Of a stretch of DNA of 64,000 bases, positions 21,501 to 33,500 are shown in pieces. A program made the translations under genes and the position numbers. The stretch covers positions 57,212,769-57,276,768 of the forward strand of contig NC_133554.1 in the NCBI RefSeq assembly GCF_048773025.1, in the 5' to 3' direction. Within the stretch, counting starts at the first letter, position 1, and every line of letters starts with the position of its first letter. Source of the stretch: Camelus bactrianus. Lineage: Eukaryota; Chordata; Mammalia; Artiodactyla; Camelidae. The notes below the pieces were generated by a model. The model saw nothing but the letters and a program-made list of their open reading frames with translations, was not told the DNA's origin and made no database searches.

Positions 21501-24500
21501 CCACCTTCTTGGCAGAAAGGGCTGGTTTTTTGGCTGGTGGAGGAGACGTGGCGGTGGTGGGCTCGGGGGCGCAGCTGCTAGGGACAGGGACCCTGGGCTT
21601 CGTCCCCTTGGTGTCCTCCTGGGGCGGCGGCGTCTTGGACGGGCCGGCAGCGGCAGAGTCGGTTCCCTGAGCATCACGGAGTGGGGCGGCTCGGCTCCCG
21701 GGGGGCCGGGGGGCACGGGCCTGGCCGCTGCCGGCCGAGGACTCGGGGCTGGAAGCGCTGGAAGCCCAGCCGTCAGCGGCGGAGCCCTGGCCGCCTGCCG
21801 GGGGCCCATCCGCGGGGCCTGCGGCCGGGGGCCGGGCTGAGGTAGAGACGGGGGCGGCCCTGCCGTCCCAGGGGCCCTGCCCGCGGCTCGCACACCGGCT
21901 GCCGCTCGGGTCGCCGGTCCTGTGGAGCCCCTGAGCCGTCTTGGGGGATGGGGAGAAGGGCTGCAGGGTGGCGGATTTCTTGACCTTCTTCCCAGGCTCC
22001 TCCAGGAGGGTGGGCGCGTGCGTGGGTGTTTTGGAGAGTTTGGAGGAAGGGGACCCCGAGGGCAGCTTGGGAGGAGCATGTCCATTCTGAGACTTCAGCC
22101 CCAACAAGGAGCCGTTCCTGGCAATGGGCACCCCAACTTCTTCGGGGGTCTGCAGCTTTTTCATCGTCACAGGGTCTGGTCTCTAAGGGAGTGAAGCAGA
22201 GGACGCGGTCAGAACCAGAGGGAGCGGGGCCGGGGCTTCTGCAGGGTGGTGGCAGGCAGGGGCTCCAACGAGCAGCCCCAGACAGACCATTTCCACGGAC
22301 ACGTGATAAAGACACCGTTACTTCTTTTCAGTATCTCTTGAGTTGTGCATATAGGGGTGGCCATCTTTACAATCAGCTTTGCTATGAAAGCAGTACCTTT
22401 ACGTCAAGACTTGAGAAATACAAAAAAAGCATAAAGGAGAAGAATCCATGAAGTTCCACCACCTAAACACAAGCAGCGATGAACACGCTGGTGCTTCCCC
22501 CTGCGGGCCTCCCTGCGGCCTGGCCACCCGGCGGCGTCCGTCCTGGCCTCACCACCGTGCCGTCACACATTCACACCCTCAGCCAGGTCTCTGATGTCTA
22601 ACTAGCAACCATCTCGCTGAGCGAAGCGTTTACAGACTGGCTCCAGGTGTCCCTGAAATGAACACCATGGTGCTAAGCGCCCTGCCCTTCCCTGCAAAGC
22701 TCGTTACAAAGGGGTCTGAACCACCCACTCCACCCAGAAGCTTCTTCAGGCCTGCACGGGTGCTGTTCGCCGTCATGGCCCCCCCACCCGGCTCAAGGTC
22801 CAGTGGAGTCAGTGCTTAGAAACTACTGGTTGAACGAACAATCAAAAGACTGAATCTCTTTCTGCACTTCGTATGCCATGCTAATTTTTTAGAAACAGAA
22901 CTACCAGGCTACTGACACTTTCCTACATGAGGATGCACACCGCCAGACTGCATCCACTGCACTCCCACCAGCAGCAGGTGTTTTCCCAAATATGTGCTGA
23001 CTGCACACTACTTCAAATCGTTTAAACATCCACATCCTTTGCATGTGCAACAGAGTGATTTTAAGTCATGTAGGTAAGTATTTCTTTATTAACATTCTCT
23101 CTAAAGAGAACACGTCTTCCCACGGCACTGCAGTACACGGAATTTACAGTGGTATTTAAAGTAAAATGACTCCTGTGCAGCTGCAGTGTGTTTGGGAAGT
23201 TATCTTTGTAAAGGAAACACACAGGGTCAGGGAAGCGGCCTTGTGGTGGCCCGACCCAGGGTCTTCCCTGTGCCCCTGCACACACTCAGGCGCCCCCACG
23301 CCCTGCCTGGTCCTCGGGCCTTCCTGGTCTGGCCACAGTGACAATCACCACTGCTACGTCAACTCCGACACTGCTATCTCGGCTTCTATTTCCTTGAATG
23401 TTGGAAGGGAAACACATCTGCATAAAGGACTAAAACTCCTGCGGACCGGGAAGGGCTCTGGCAGCCTGCCTTTGGATTTGACCTTCAGACTGAAGGAAAA
23501 GGGTCACAGATGCAGTAGACAAAGAGGGTCGACCTATTTTTGAATTCTGAGTTACGTTGTAATAAAGAAATTGCTATTACTTTGTCAATAAAAGTGAGTT
23601 CTTAACTTTTCCTACTAGAAAATTTTCAATACGCTAAAAGTCAGTTCAAGAGTACTTCCTAACTGTCAGCGCTCTACCGCACTAGCGCTCTCGTCCTCCA
23701 CCCTCCGCACACACGTGTGCACATGCACGGACACACACGTACATTTCTCTACCCATTTAAGTAAATTTCAGACGTGACATCCTTTTACCTTTAAATTCAT
23801 CCGCACGTATTCCTAAAAACAAAGGATGTCTGTCGGGAGGGTGTAGCTCAGGGGTAGAGTGTGTGCTTAGCACACATGAGGTCCTGGGTTCAATCCCCAG
23901 GGCCTCCATTAAAAACAAACAAACAAGCAAACAAAACCTAATTACCCTCCCACACATTAAACAAAAACAAAGGACTTCTCTTACCATAACTACAGCACAA
24001 TTACTGAAATCAGGGAACTGATTCAAACGACTCACACTTCTGGTGTTAAAATGTGAGGATGAAATATTTTTTCCTGGACACTTAAGGTCCAAGGTTTGCT
24101 CTGGGAACCGGCCGCCGCCCTCCTGCGTGGCAGCCGCCCTAAGGCAGGGACACATGGGGGCTCCGTCTGGGTTTGCTGAGTCAGGTTTTCACATCATTGC
24201 CTCCCCCCCATCAATGTCGGCTCATGACCAACTTCAGAGAGAACGTGGAGGGAGGAAACAACTGTCTGCACTGTCTATTGGGCCGAGTCCCCAGTGAGAA
24301 GAGGTCTGGGGGCCCCGTGACCCCCAGAGCAGCAGGGGTGTGAAGGCCCACAACCTATCTGTGGATCCTCTGAAACAAGCACCTTTCCGGCCAGTGGGGA
24401 GGACGCGGCCCCGTTGGCGATGCTCTTCCTGACGTGGTCCGGAACCACACCGGGGCGGCCGGGGACGGAGCAGGCTGTCCTGGAGATGGAGCCCTCAGGC

Positions 24501-27500
24501 CTCTTCTTGGAGCCTGGGAGCCTGTTGAAGGAACAGAGCCGTCAGGGGCTGTCCTACTAAAGCTGCAGAGGCCTGAGTGCAACTGAGTGTGAGAAGGCAT
24601 CAGAACAGTGACGTCAAGGTTACAGTTCCAGTGGTGGGAAAAAAACAAAGGGCAGACAAAGGCGGAACAGCCAGAGAGACCCCTGACAGTCCCGGCGTGC
24701 TGCTCTGAAACCTCACTCTGCCCTTAAACCACGGGAACTTGCTACGCAGCCTCGCATTCTGCCCACGAAAGCAGAGAGCAGGTCACGACAGCGCTCCTCC
24801 AAGCTCAGTCTCCCCATTGATCAGAGAGCCAGAGGGACCCCGCGAATGCTTCATCCCAACTCAGCAGAACGTGTACGAAGCAGCCGAAGACCTCTGTCTC
24901 CGCGTTCTCGTCCTTCAGGCCGGTGACCAGCCTCCTAAAACCCCCTCAAGGACTCCTCCCCGACAACCTACTTCACTCCCAGAGGAAGCCAAGCTGGCCA
25001 CCAATATCCAGAAGGAACGCATCTAATTTGGTGCAATGATATAAAATAACAGCCAACTGCCCCATTTATGGTCAAAGTCACCTCCAGGAGGGGCAGATGG
25101 ACTCGTGCTCCGACCTTCCCCGAGGCTCTGGCTTTGACTCAGTGCCAGGCAGACGGCGTCTGAGAGTGCCCTTCCCAGGGCTGCTCTCTCTACACGGGAC
25201 TGGCCGTGAACCACTCAGTGCCCCTCCTGTGGATCCCCAGTTACTTTCTCCCAGAAAAGGGCCGGGGGGGGAGGGTGCCCGTCGGGGAGGCTGGGGTTCA
25301 GTTACCGCAGATAGAAGAGCACGTAGGCCTGCTGGTTCAGAACCACCTTGATGTTGCTGGAGTGGACCAAGGAGTCGTTCATCTGGTACCACTGTCCGCT
25401 GCTTGCCTGAAGCAGCACAGGGCGTGGCAGGAAACAGAACAGAACAATCAACAACTCCATAATCCTTATTTTCAAATCCTTTTCCCTTGTGGCAACATAC
25501 AGCCGAGTGCTGATTAACTAGTAACAATTTCATATTAAAATATCTAGTGTTAGTCTAACTCTAAATGTGGCCCCAAGCGTGCTGGAGCCCCCTTCCCCTA
25601 CAAAGATGCGAGCTTTCCCTTCCGAAGGCTATTTTGGCAGGTCTGATCGGCACGGCCTTCCCAAGACTTCTCCAGGGTTCTAAGGGCCGGGCACTGCGAG
25701 CAGCCTCCCTCGAGCATCTCGTCCCAAGCCCAAGGGCACACAGCCCCGGACAGACAGGTTCTAAAGGCGTCTCTGCGCTCCACGGAGAAGCAACTGTGGG
25801 ACCCGAGCACAGCCACACATCACGCTGCTTTCCAAGGAATGAACACTCTGCCCAGGCCGCGCGCGCACCGGCACCAACGGGCACCGCAGACTTGCTCCAG
25901 GAGGAGCAGGCGCGCCACCAGAGCCCCCGCAGCCAGAGTGGGCGCGCAGCCGCTGACCTTCACGTAGCAGTAGTAGTGCCCGGCGTGGCAGCTGTAGCCC
26001 GAGTGGACCAGGACAGCGTACAGCCCGTACGTGACAGGCTCGCCATTACTCTGGGACATGTACGGACGGATGTTCAGGAATTCCGGGTAGCCGACATCCT
26101 GTGGGAAAGGCCGAGGGACAGGCAGTTACAACTCATCACTGAGAGGAAGGGGCAAGCTGCCCGCTCCACCCACGGCGACACAAAGCGCAGGGTTCAGCGG
26201 TCTTCCACGATCTGGGGCAAGCTGGCACGCAGCGGGAGCCTCCTTCAGCCAACGATTAAAAAAGCAGCGGTGTGCTCACTACAAGGCACTGACCACAGGT
26301 CCCTGTGCCGCGCTGTAGGACCCTGTTGGTCCGCTTTACATATAGCAGCGTGTATCTGCAAACACCGAATCCCAATTTATGCACCCCTCCCATCCCTTAA
26401 CCGTAAGTTTGTTTTCTATGCCTGTAAGTCTGTTTCAATGAATTGTAATAGCCTTCAATGAAAAAGAACGTGAAAGGGAACACATGCACACACGTGTAGC
26501 TGCATCACTGCGGTGCACACCAGGACGCAGTGCAACACTGTAACTGGACTATACTTCAATTAAAAAAAAAAAAAAGGCAGGAGACAGGTGCGCCTGTACA
26601 TGGGAGTTTCCACAAGAAATTCTTCTTTTATTGTCCTGTCAAGTGATTCATCCATCGTCCACTCCCGTCCTGTCTGCCAGGCATCCAAACTGGTGCCCCT
26701 GGTCCCTGGGTCCCGGGCATAGCAGTGGGAGTACTGCTGGTGCCCGGCCTGCCACTCCACAGGGAAGCGCGGTGACAGACATGACACGCCTGCACTGATG
26801 CCTGGGCACACACAGCCTTAAAAACTGAGTAGAATCAACACAGAGTGAACGGCGTGGCTCTGAGGAGTAGCCCTCGGGAGGTTCTGACCGGTGTGCGCTG
26901 ATGGTAACCCACATGTCCATCAAGACACGGACCCCCTGCTGTCCCGGGCGGCGCCTCCATCCCGAGTGCCCAGGGACCACTTCTACTTGCCCTTGGGCTC
27001 CGTCCAGTTGGTACCCGTTTGCAGGTGGCCTTTTCAGGTCAACACAATGTTGTGATGGAGCAACCGGGGCACACGGCCACGAGGAAAGGGAGGAGGACAT
27101 GACTCCCCAAACAACTAAGCACAGGAAAGTCTTCCTAATAAATTCCCCCTGAAGATTCAAAATGCAACAGAGCTTCATAAAGGCTCTGAGAAGGCCTGCA
27201 ATTAAAAAGAACTCTCTAACTTCAGCCTGGCATTCCCAAACCTGGTTGAACGCAGAACACCTCCTCCCAGGTACCACGTGAACGCCCTGCAGAACACCAG
27301 TCTGGGCAACACTGAACTAAATAAGCAAGCCCCCCACCACTGCCAGTGAGGAAACTGAGGCTCAGACAAGTGCCCTGGCCCAAACCACACAGCTAGGCTC
27401 CTCCCATGGAGAGCAGATCTCTAGACTCTTGCGACCCAAGGTGTCTTCTCTTAAAATGCTGTCATGCAAACAGCAAATGTTTATTCTATAAAAAGCCACA

Positions 27501-30500
27501 ACGTGCTTTGGAGACAGAACAGGACGTGGGAGATGAGAGCTGTGTAGTGCACCACTCACCCTACTTATTCTCAAGGAAACCTAGACCTTCCGCATCAGGA
27601 ACAACCCAAGTGCAGACAGGTTGGGGGAAAAAAAAAAAAAACACCTAGTAAGACAGTGGTTCTTGAGCTTGACTGCATAGCAATCAGGTGAGGATTCTGC
27701 AAAAATGCAGACTCCTGGGCCCTGTCTTGTAGGGACTTGATCCATGGGCTCTGGGAAGTCCCGGAATCTGTATTTTTTAAAAGCGGCTGACCAGGCAGCC
27801 TGGCCCTTGGGACGCACCCACCTTGGTGATCTTCCCTCCACTGAAGTTGGCGAAGCGCTTGAGGGAGAGCGTGAGGACGTTGGACGCCCTGTGGATGGTG
27901 AAACGCTTGCTGGCTGGAACCTTCTTCTTGCATCTGCGAGGAAGATGAGCAGGAAAGTGATCAGCTCACGCCCCAAGGAGCACTGGCCTTGCTCCAGGTT
28001 AACATCAGAACATCGGTAATGACCACTCTCTAACACGGGGTCCGCTTCAAGGGGACACATGCAAGCTGCTGCCCCAAACACCAAATCGACACCCCTTCGG
28101 GAGAGGAGAGCTGCGGCCGGGCACCAGGGACCAGAGAAAAGGTGCGTATTCTAGAGCAAAGACGAGAAGGATTTCCCAACAAGGAAACACAGTAAGACGT
28201 CAGTAACTCTGAGATAATACGGGGAGGACAAATTCAAGCAGACGTGGCCCGGTGATAAACAGGCAGGAAACCAGCGAAAGCAAAGCCAGAGGCGTGGAAT
28301 GAGGGGAGGAGACACAGGCAGGGGCGCAGCGCCTGCGGCTGCGGGAGGTGAACGGAGGGGAAAAAGCCGTGTTCAGGCCCAGAATCATCAACCTAAACCT
28401 GAAAAGCACGGGGAGAAAAATTTTCTCTGGTGATCACAGCATTTAAGTGGCCTGACATAAAGGGACACACCCCACGTGGAGACTGCGCAATCCTCAAAAC
28501 AACCAGGTCAGGGTCATGTCTGCTGAGATGGAGAAATGCCCAGGACAAGGAGTGAGGAACGGAACATGGCTTGTCCCGGACGCTGGACAGCCATGTCCGG
28601 TCACCTCATGTCTGTGCCTCAGTTTTCCCCTCCTGGGAAATGGGGGCAATAACAGTCCCCAGCTCACAAGTGCGTGCACGGGAGGCACTCAGAACAGGGA
28701 CCTGCTCGTAGTAAGTGCCATGTGATGACACCAATAGAGACCACGGCTACTGCTTCACACACACAGTTTAGAAGTTTTTAGTTTTAAGACAAGTCTACAC
28801 GGACAGTGGCCACCTCTGAGGATGAGAGGGAGAGAGGGGATGGCAGGTTAGGTGACATATTCTGTCCTTCCGGATGGCTTGACCTTTTTGCCGTGAGCAA
28901 AATAAAAACAAAACTTACTTTGCACACATATAGGCGTTCTCTCCACTCAGGACATCTGGCTTCACGAAGAGCTCCAGAGCGCGCACAATATTCGCAGCTT
29001 GCTGAGAAGGACAAAAACATGGAGTGGAACAGCAGAAGAAAAAGGCTGATTCCACAAACGCCAAATGCAAGGCCTTTTTCAGGCTGAGGCAGCAAATCAC
29101 AAAACTTCACTGGCACTGGAACCGGCCTGCTCGCTGCCGCCTCGGGGGAGTCAGCATCGCAGCCCCAGGGAGGTTCATCAGGGCTGCGGCAGCGGGGCCG
29201 CCCGGAGCCTCAGATCGAGGTGGGCGGACCTGGCCGCAGCCTCGGGGGGCGGCAGAGAAAGGAAGGTGCCCCCAGAACGTGCAGCTCCTGTAGGGGAGCC
29301 GCCTCCTCGGCCCTGCCTCCCGCGTCTACGCCCCAGGGCATGAGACTGCACCGAGCCCTCTCTGTGAAAAGAGGGCAAATGCGGGAAAAGAGGTGCAGAC
29401 AGGACGGCTTCTCCTCCGCGGCAGCAGGACTCCCAGCGCTTCTCTCCTGAGCTGTCTGAACAACACGCCCCAACTGGGTGTTGTCCTTTGGGTTCTTTGC
29501 CCCCTGGCCTCCCCGTCCCCATGCAAACAGACCAGCAGGGCAGGGTCTATACCCGGATCTCCAGCGCCACGTCCAAGTACGGGTCGTAGGTGTCGGAGAC
29601 GCTCTTGCACACGGAGCACTTCACTGCGGGAGAGCGAGGAGGTGGTGGGACAGGTGCAGGGGCTCCCAGCGCACCACCCCAGGGTCCCAAGTCCTGGGTC
29701 TGGGAGGCACGCCATCAGCTCACCAGCCCCCCAAGGCCCCCGTACGGAGAGAGCTCACGAGAGGCAGGGCCAGCCCACCGCGGCCCAGAGGCCAGAGGCC
29801 GGCAGCTTCCCGGCCGGGCCGGCCGCCCCAGGGCCGCTTGCTCCCACATGAAGGGCGACGGCCGCCCGTGGGGAACTTCCCCCCCCCCCCCAGGAGTGGG
29901 GCCCACCAGCAAAGCACCAGACAGAGCCCCCAGGTATGCCCGGGTGCCAACTGGCAGCATTTCCAGTTAATACTCTAAGTCTTTTTAAAATTTATTTTTA
30001 CTGGAGGGACTGGGGATTGAACTCAGGACCTCATGCATGCTAAACACGCGCTCTACCGCTGAGCTCTGCCCTTCCCGCTGGTCAACACGCTAACCCCGGA
30101 CAAGAAGGGGCAGGGCAGGAGTCTCCACTTACCCCTTGATCGAAGATAGCCTCCAAAAATCTGATGGACCAAAGTAGTAGCCTGCGTCTGACGATCCAAC
30201 CTGGAGAAAAGCCACGGCCTTCAGGACAGGGTGCCGAGGTGCAGCACGGTACCCCTGCCTGTCTCGTCACCCGCCAGCATGATGCATGATGCCAGGAGAG
30301 GCTGACACACTACTACCATCCCACCTGCTTGGGGGCGGCTCGGCAGATCCCCTGGCTCTGCCTGGAGATCCTCCCACATGCTCTGACCTGCGTGACCCAG
30401 TCCCCACAGCAGCCACCTTGGCCCGTGACTCCCCGTCCCTCTCCGCAGGCAACCTCACCTCCCACTTCACGGAGAGTAAGACCCAACAGACCTGTATGTC

Positions 30501-33500
30501 ACCCGTCTCGATGACAGATGGGTCCCCCCCACCTCAGCCCCTCAGACCTGCCAGGTCACCTTCCTGAGGCCACATGCATATGCCTCTCATCTGGGGAAGG
30601 GGTGTGGGGGCCAAGTGGGACAAACCCCACCTCTGAGCCCTCTCAGCAGGACAACAGCGGTCACGGTGTGGGCCTCAGGGCCGGGCACACTTGCAGCCAC
30701 ACCCCAGCCCCACTTACTAACTGGGATCTGAGGCAACGCTGGACCCAGCCTGCAGAGCCGCTCAGCAGAGCCGCAAGGTGCGCTTAGCACAGCGCCCGCA
30801 CCTGTGGCTCCTCGGTCATGAGGTTCTGGAAATAACACCCCACATCTAGCCTCTGCTCCTGGTTTCGCTTGCAAACCGCTGAATTGGACCGTGACTCACT
30901 CCTCTGTAACTGCCCTGAGTCCCCAAGATCTCAGGGACATAAAAACGCAGCTGACCTTTCTGTCTGTTTATGGAGCACTGAGGCACTGCAGAGCAAGGCC
31001 CACTCCCCTGGGACGAGCCCCCCCGGCTCTGCAGATGCTCCCACCTCCTCGGCGGGCACCAGGGCTGATCCTGCCCCGGCTCCTATCTCCGTGGCAGCCG
31101 CTTCCCGCCATCAGCAGAGCGAGACCCAGCACCTCAGTCTCGGCCTCCTGTCCCTGCAACTATTCTTGCCAGCACTGCCCAGACCCTGAGGACTCACTGG
31201 GGAATTTAACTCCCCAGTATGTGCGAGCCAACACGGGGTCACCAGATTTTTATTCTGCAAGATTAGGAAATGAAAAATCAACTGCCAGCACCTACTATTA
31301 CCAGCGCTCACCAAAGGAACGAACACTGTAGCTCCAAACACTAGCAAGGTAGAACCTCAGAGCACACGGGAAGCCTCCGGGTGTGACGTGCCTGCTGAAG
31401 TCCAGGTGGCCCCCAGCTCACCGGGAGCCGGCAGAACAGGAGCAGGGGACCACTCAGGACCCGCCTGCAGGGCACTGAACAGAGACGTTCAATGACCTGG
31501 AACAGGATGATAAAGCCAGGTCCAACAAGCTATCCCAAATGCTCCCACCCGAGCTGTCGTCTGGACGAAGCTGAGGGAGGGAGGGGCAAGGGGCCCCAAG
31601 GCCTGTGCGGGCAGCACTCCCGTGAGGCGAGCTCCAAAGGGTCCTGGCACCACAACGAGTCTGGGAGGCAGCCCCCAAAGGCAGCAGCTTGGGTGGAGAA
31701 GGCAGGCAGGCTCCTTGTGGGGCTGGGGGAGCTCAGGGAAGGAGAACAAAGGGGAAAACTAGCATCCTAAAAGAGAAACATAAAAATACCGAGGCCACAG
31801 CCCCTTCTGTCTCTGCAATAAAAGCCGTCCATGTCAGCATGTGCTTTGCTGTGCGGCCAGAAGGGGGCGCCCAAAGAAAGACCCCCAGCGAACTGCCACA
31901 TCCCCACCATCCTCGCCGTCAACGCAGCAGAGGTACCTTCAGGGAGAAAAGCTGAACAGATTCGAACCCCCACCTGATGAAGATCAGCCCCTGAAGCAGC
32001 ACAAAGCACGAGGAGACGGCAACACAAGCTCTAGGCTGAGCCCAACCCCAAACAAGAGCTCAGGGAGGTGGGGGACCCCCGCAAACATGAAGGAGAGAAA
32101 GTTCACTGAACTCAGGAAAGGAAGGAGACTGAATTCGGAGGAGCCCAGGGGAGGAGGGACTTAAAGGGAGAGAGGGTAGGGCGCAAGAAGTGAGGGGGGA
32201 GAGCGGGGAGGGGGCGCAGCGGGGGCAGTGGCCGAGATGCAGGGCAGACGCCAGCCAGGCACCCAGAAAGGGAGGTGTACCCAAACACAGAGACCAGCAC
32301 ACAAGCACCGCTCCCAGGGAAGACGGTTCTCTAGGACATCAGCCCCCACCCTCTCGGCCTGCTGGTTTTCAGAATAAAGTCATTACTCCTTGCTCCGAAA
32401 GAAAAAAAAATTCCCAGGGATTAAGACCAAAAAGGCCTTTAGCACAAGCAAAGCCAACGGCAGCATGCTTCCGCAGGGGAAAGTCACTTCCCAGTCAGGG
32501 GAGGGTCACTTTCCAATCAGCACGAGTCCCTAAGACAGACTGCTTTCCCGGGCAACAGCTGAGTGATCCTGCAAATTCCACAAAGGAAAGACCACGTTCG
32601 GTGTGTGACACCCCACTTACAATGTCTCCCCGATTTATTTTGCATATTTTCAGGCCACGACATTTAGAGCAGAGCTGGTCCAGAAGCGACAGCGTTCAGA
32701 CCCCACCTGCTGGCTGCGGAAGGTGGACAAGGACGGACATTCTCCTGTCCTGCATTCCCACAGTCAGTCATGCCACAGATCCAGCCTCCGGCCATCACTG
32801 GTCAGATGTCACGTATCTGGGAAAACTGGCCCCAACAGTCAGCTCCCAGACATTCCTATGAAACCATCAGGCTTCAAAGACCAGAAAAAGATCCGGAAGT
32901 CCTCTAGGTGAAAAGATCAACAACTCACAAGGCCAAGAGAACGTGACGGGCCGCAGGAGTCCGGAACCCGCGTCCTGGCCCGGGCCGCCCAGGGCCCCGG
33001 CAGGAGGAGAGCAGCCTCCAAGTACTTAACTGGGGGTTAAGACTGATGCAGAGGCAGGTGGAGGATACTAAACACTGCGTCCTACACAGAGAGAAGTAAT
33101 GCGCTGAGGTTTAGGCAGGAGGGAGGAGGGGGGGTGTAAAGGACACTCTTAAAACCTGACAAACCAGATCAAAGTCCGGAAACGAGGACCAGGGCGCGAA
33201 GGGGAGAGGGACAGGGCTGTCACTGGAACAAAGACTCGGGTCTTCCTAAACTGCAAAGAGCAAGTGTAAAAATAAACCAGCAAAGGAAAACCGGACAGAA
33301 AGAAGCACAGTGCGTATGCCCTGTGTAATAATCACAACATTCGGTAACCGGGCAGGGCTGAGACCACACCTCCGCCCAACAGCCACCATGAGGGGGCTGG
33401 CCTGGCCTGTGAAAGACACAGATTTTCAACTTGGCTCACAAAGCAAGACCAGACCGTAGGCAGCCTGAGTGTCTGGAGCGTGATGGACAGAGAGGACAGG

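Larger units (their letters stand above)
16770..24382 (-). other. USP36: USP36 introns 12-16: content
   Basis: Intron 16 (16770-17976) and intron 15 (18138-18564) show nothing assignable. Intron 14 (19153-20789) has two MIR pieces and a long pyrimidine tract (20130-20205, plus strand). Intron 13 (20921-21504) has a long purine tract on plus, that is pyrimidine on the sense strand. Intron 12 (22183-24382) has L1 3' UTR-like text near 22400-22520, an AT-rich stretch and a Vic-1 SINE. Confidence 0.7.

Noticed and set aside
23757-24155. Minus-strand open frame containing [10 protein letters not shown]
   Set aside because: The peptide is the antisense translation of the Vic-1 SINE (a similar peptide appears at 58081-58326). 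It is not a gene.
32161-32861. Plus-strand open frames inside USP36 intron 5 (for example 32190-32861)
   Set aside because: No recognisable domain, no initiation or splice context, and composition matches the surrounding intron.
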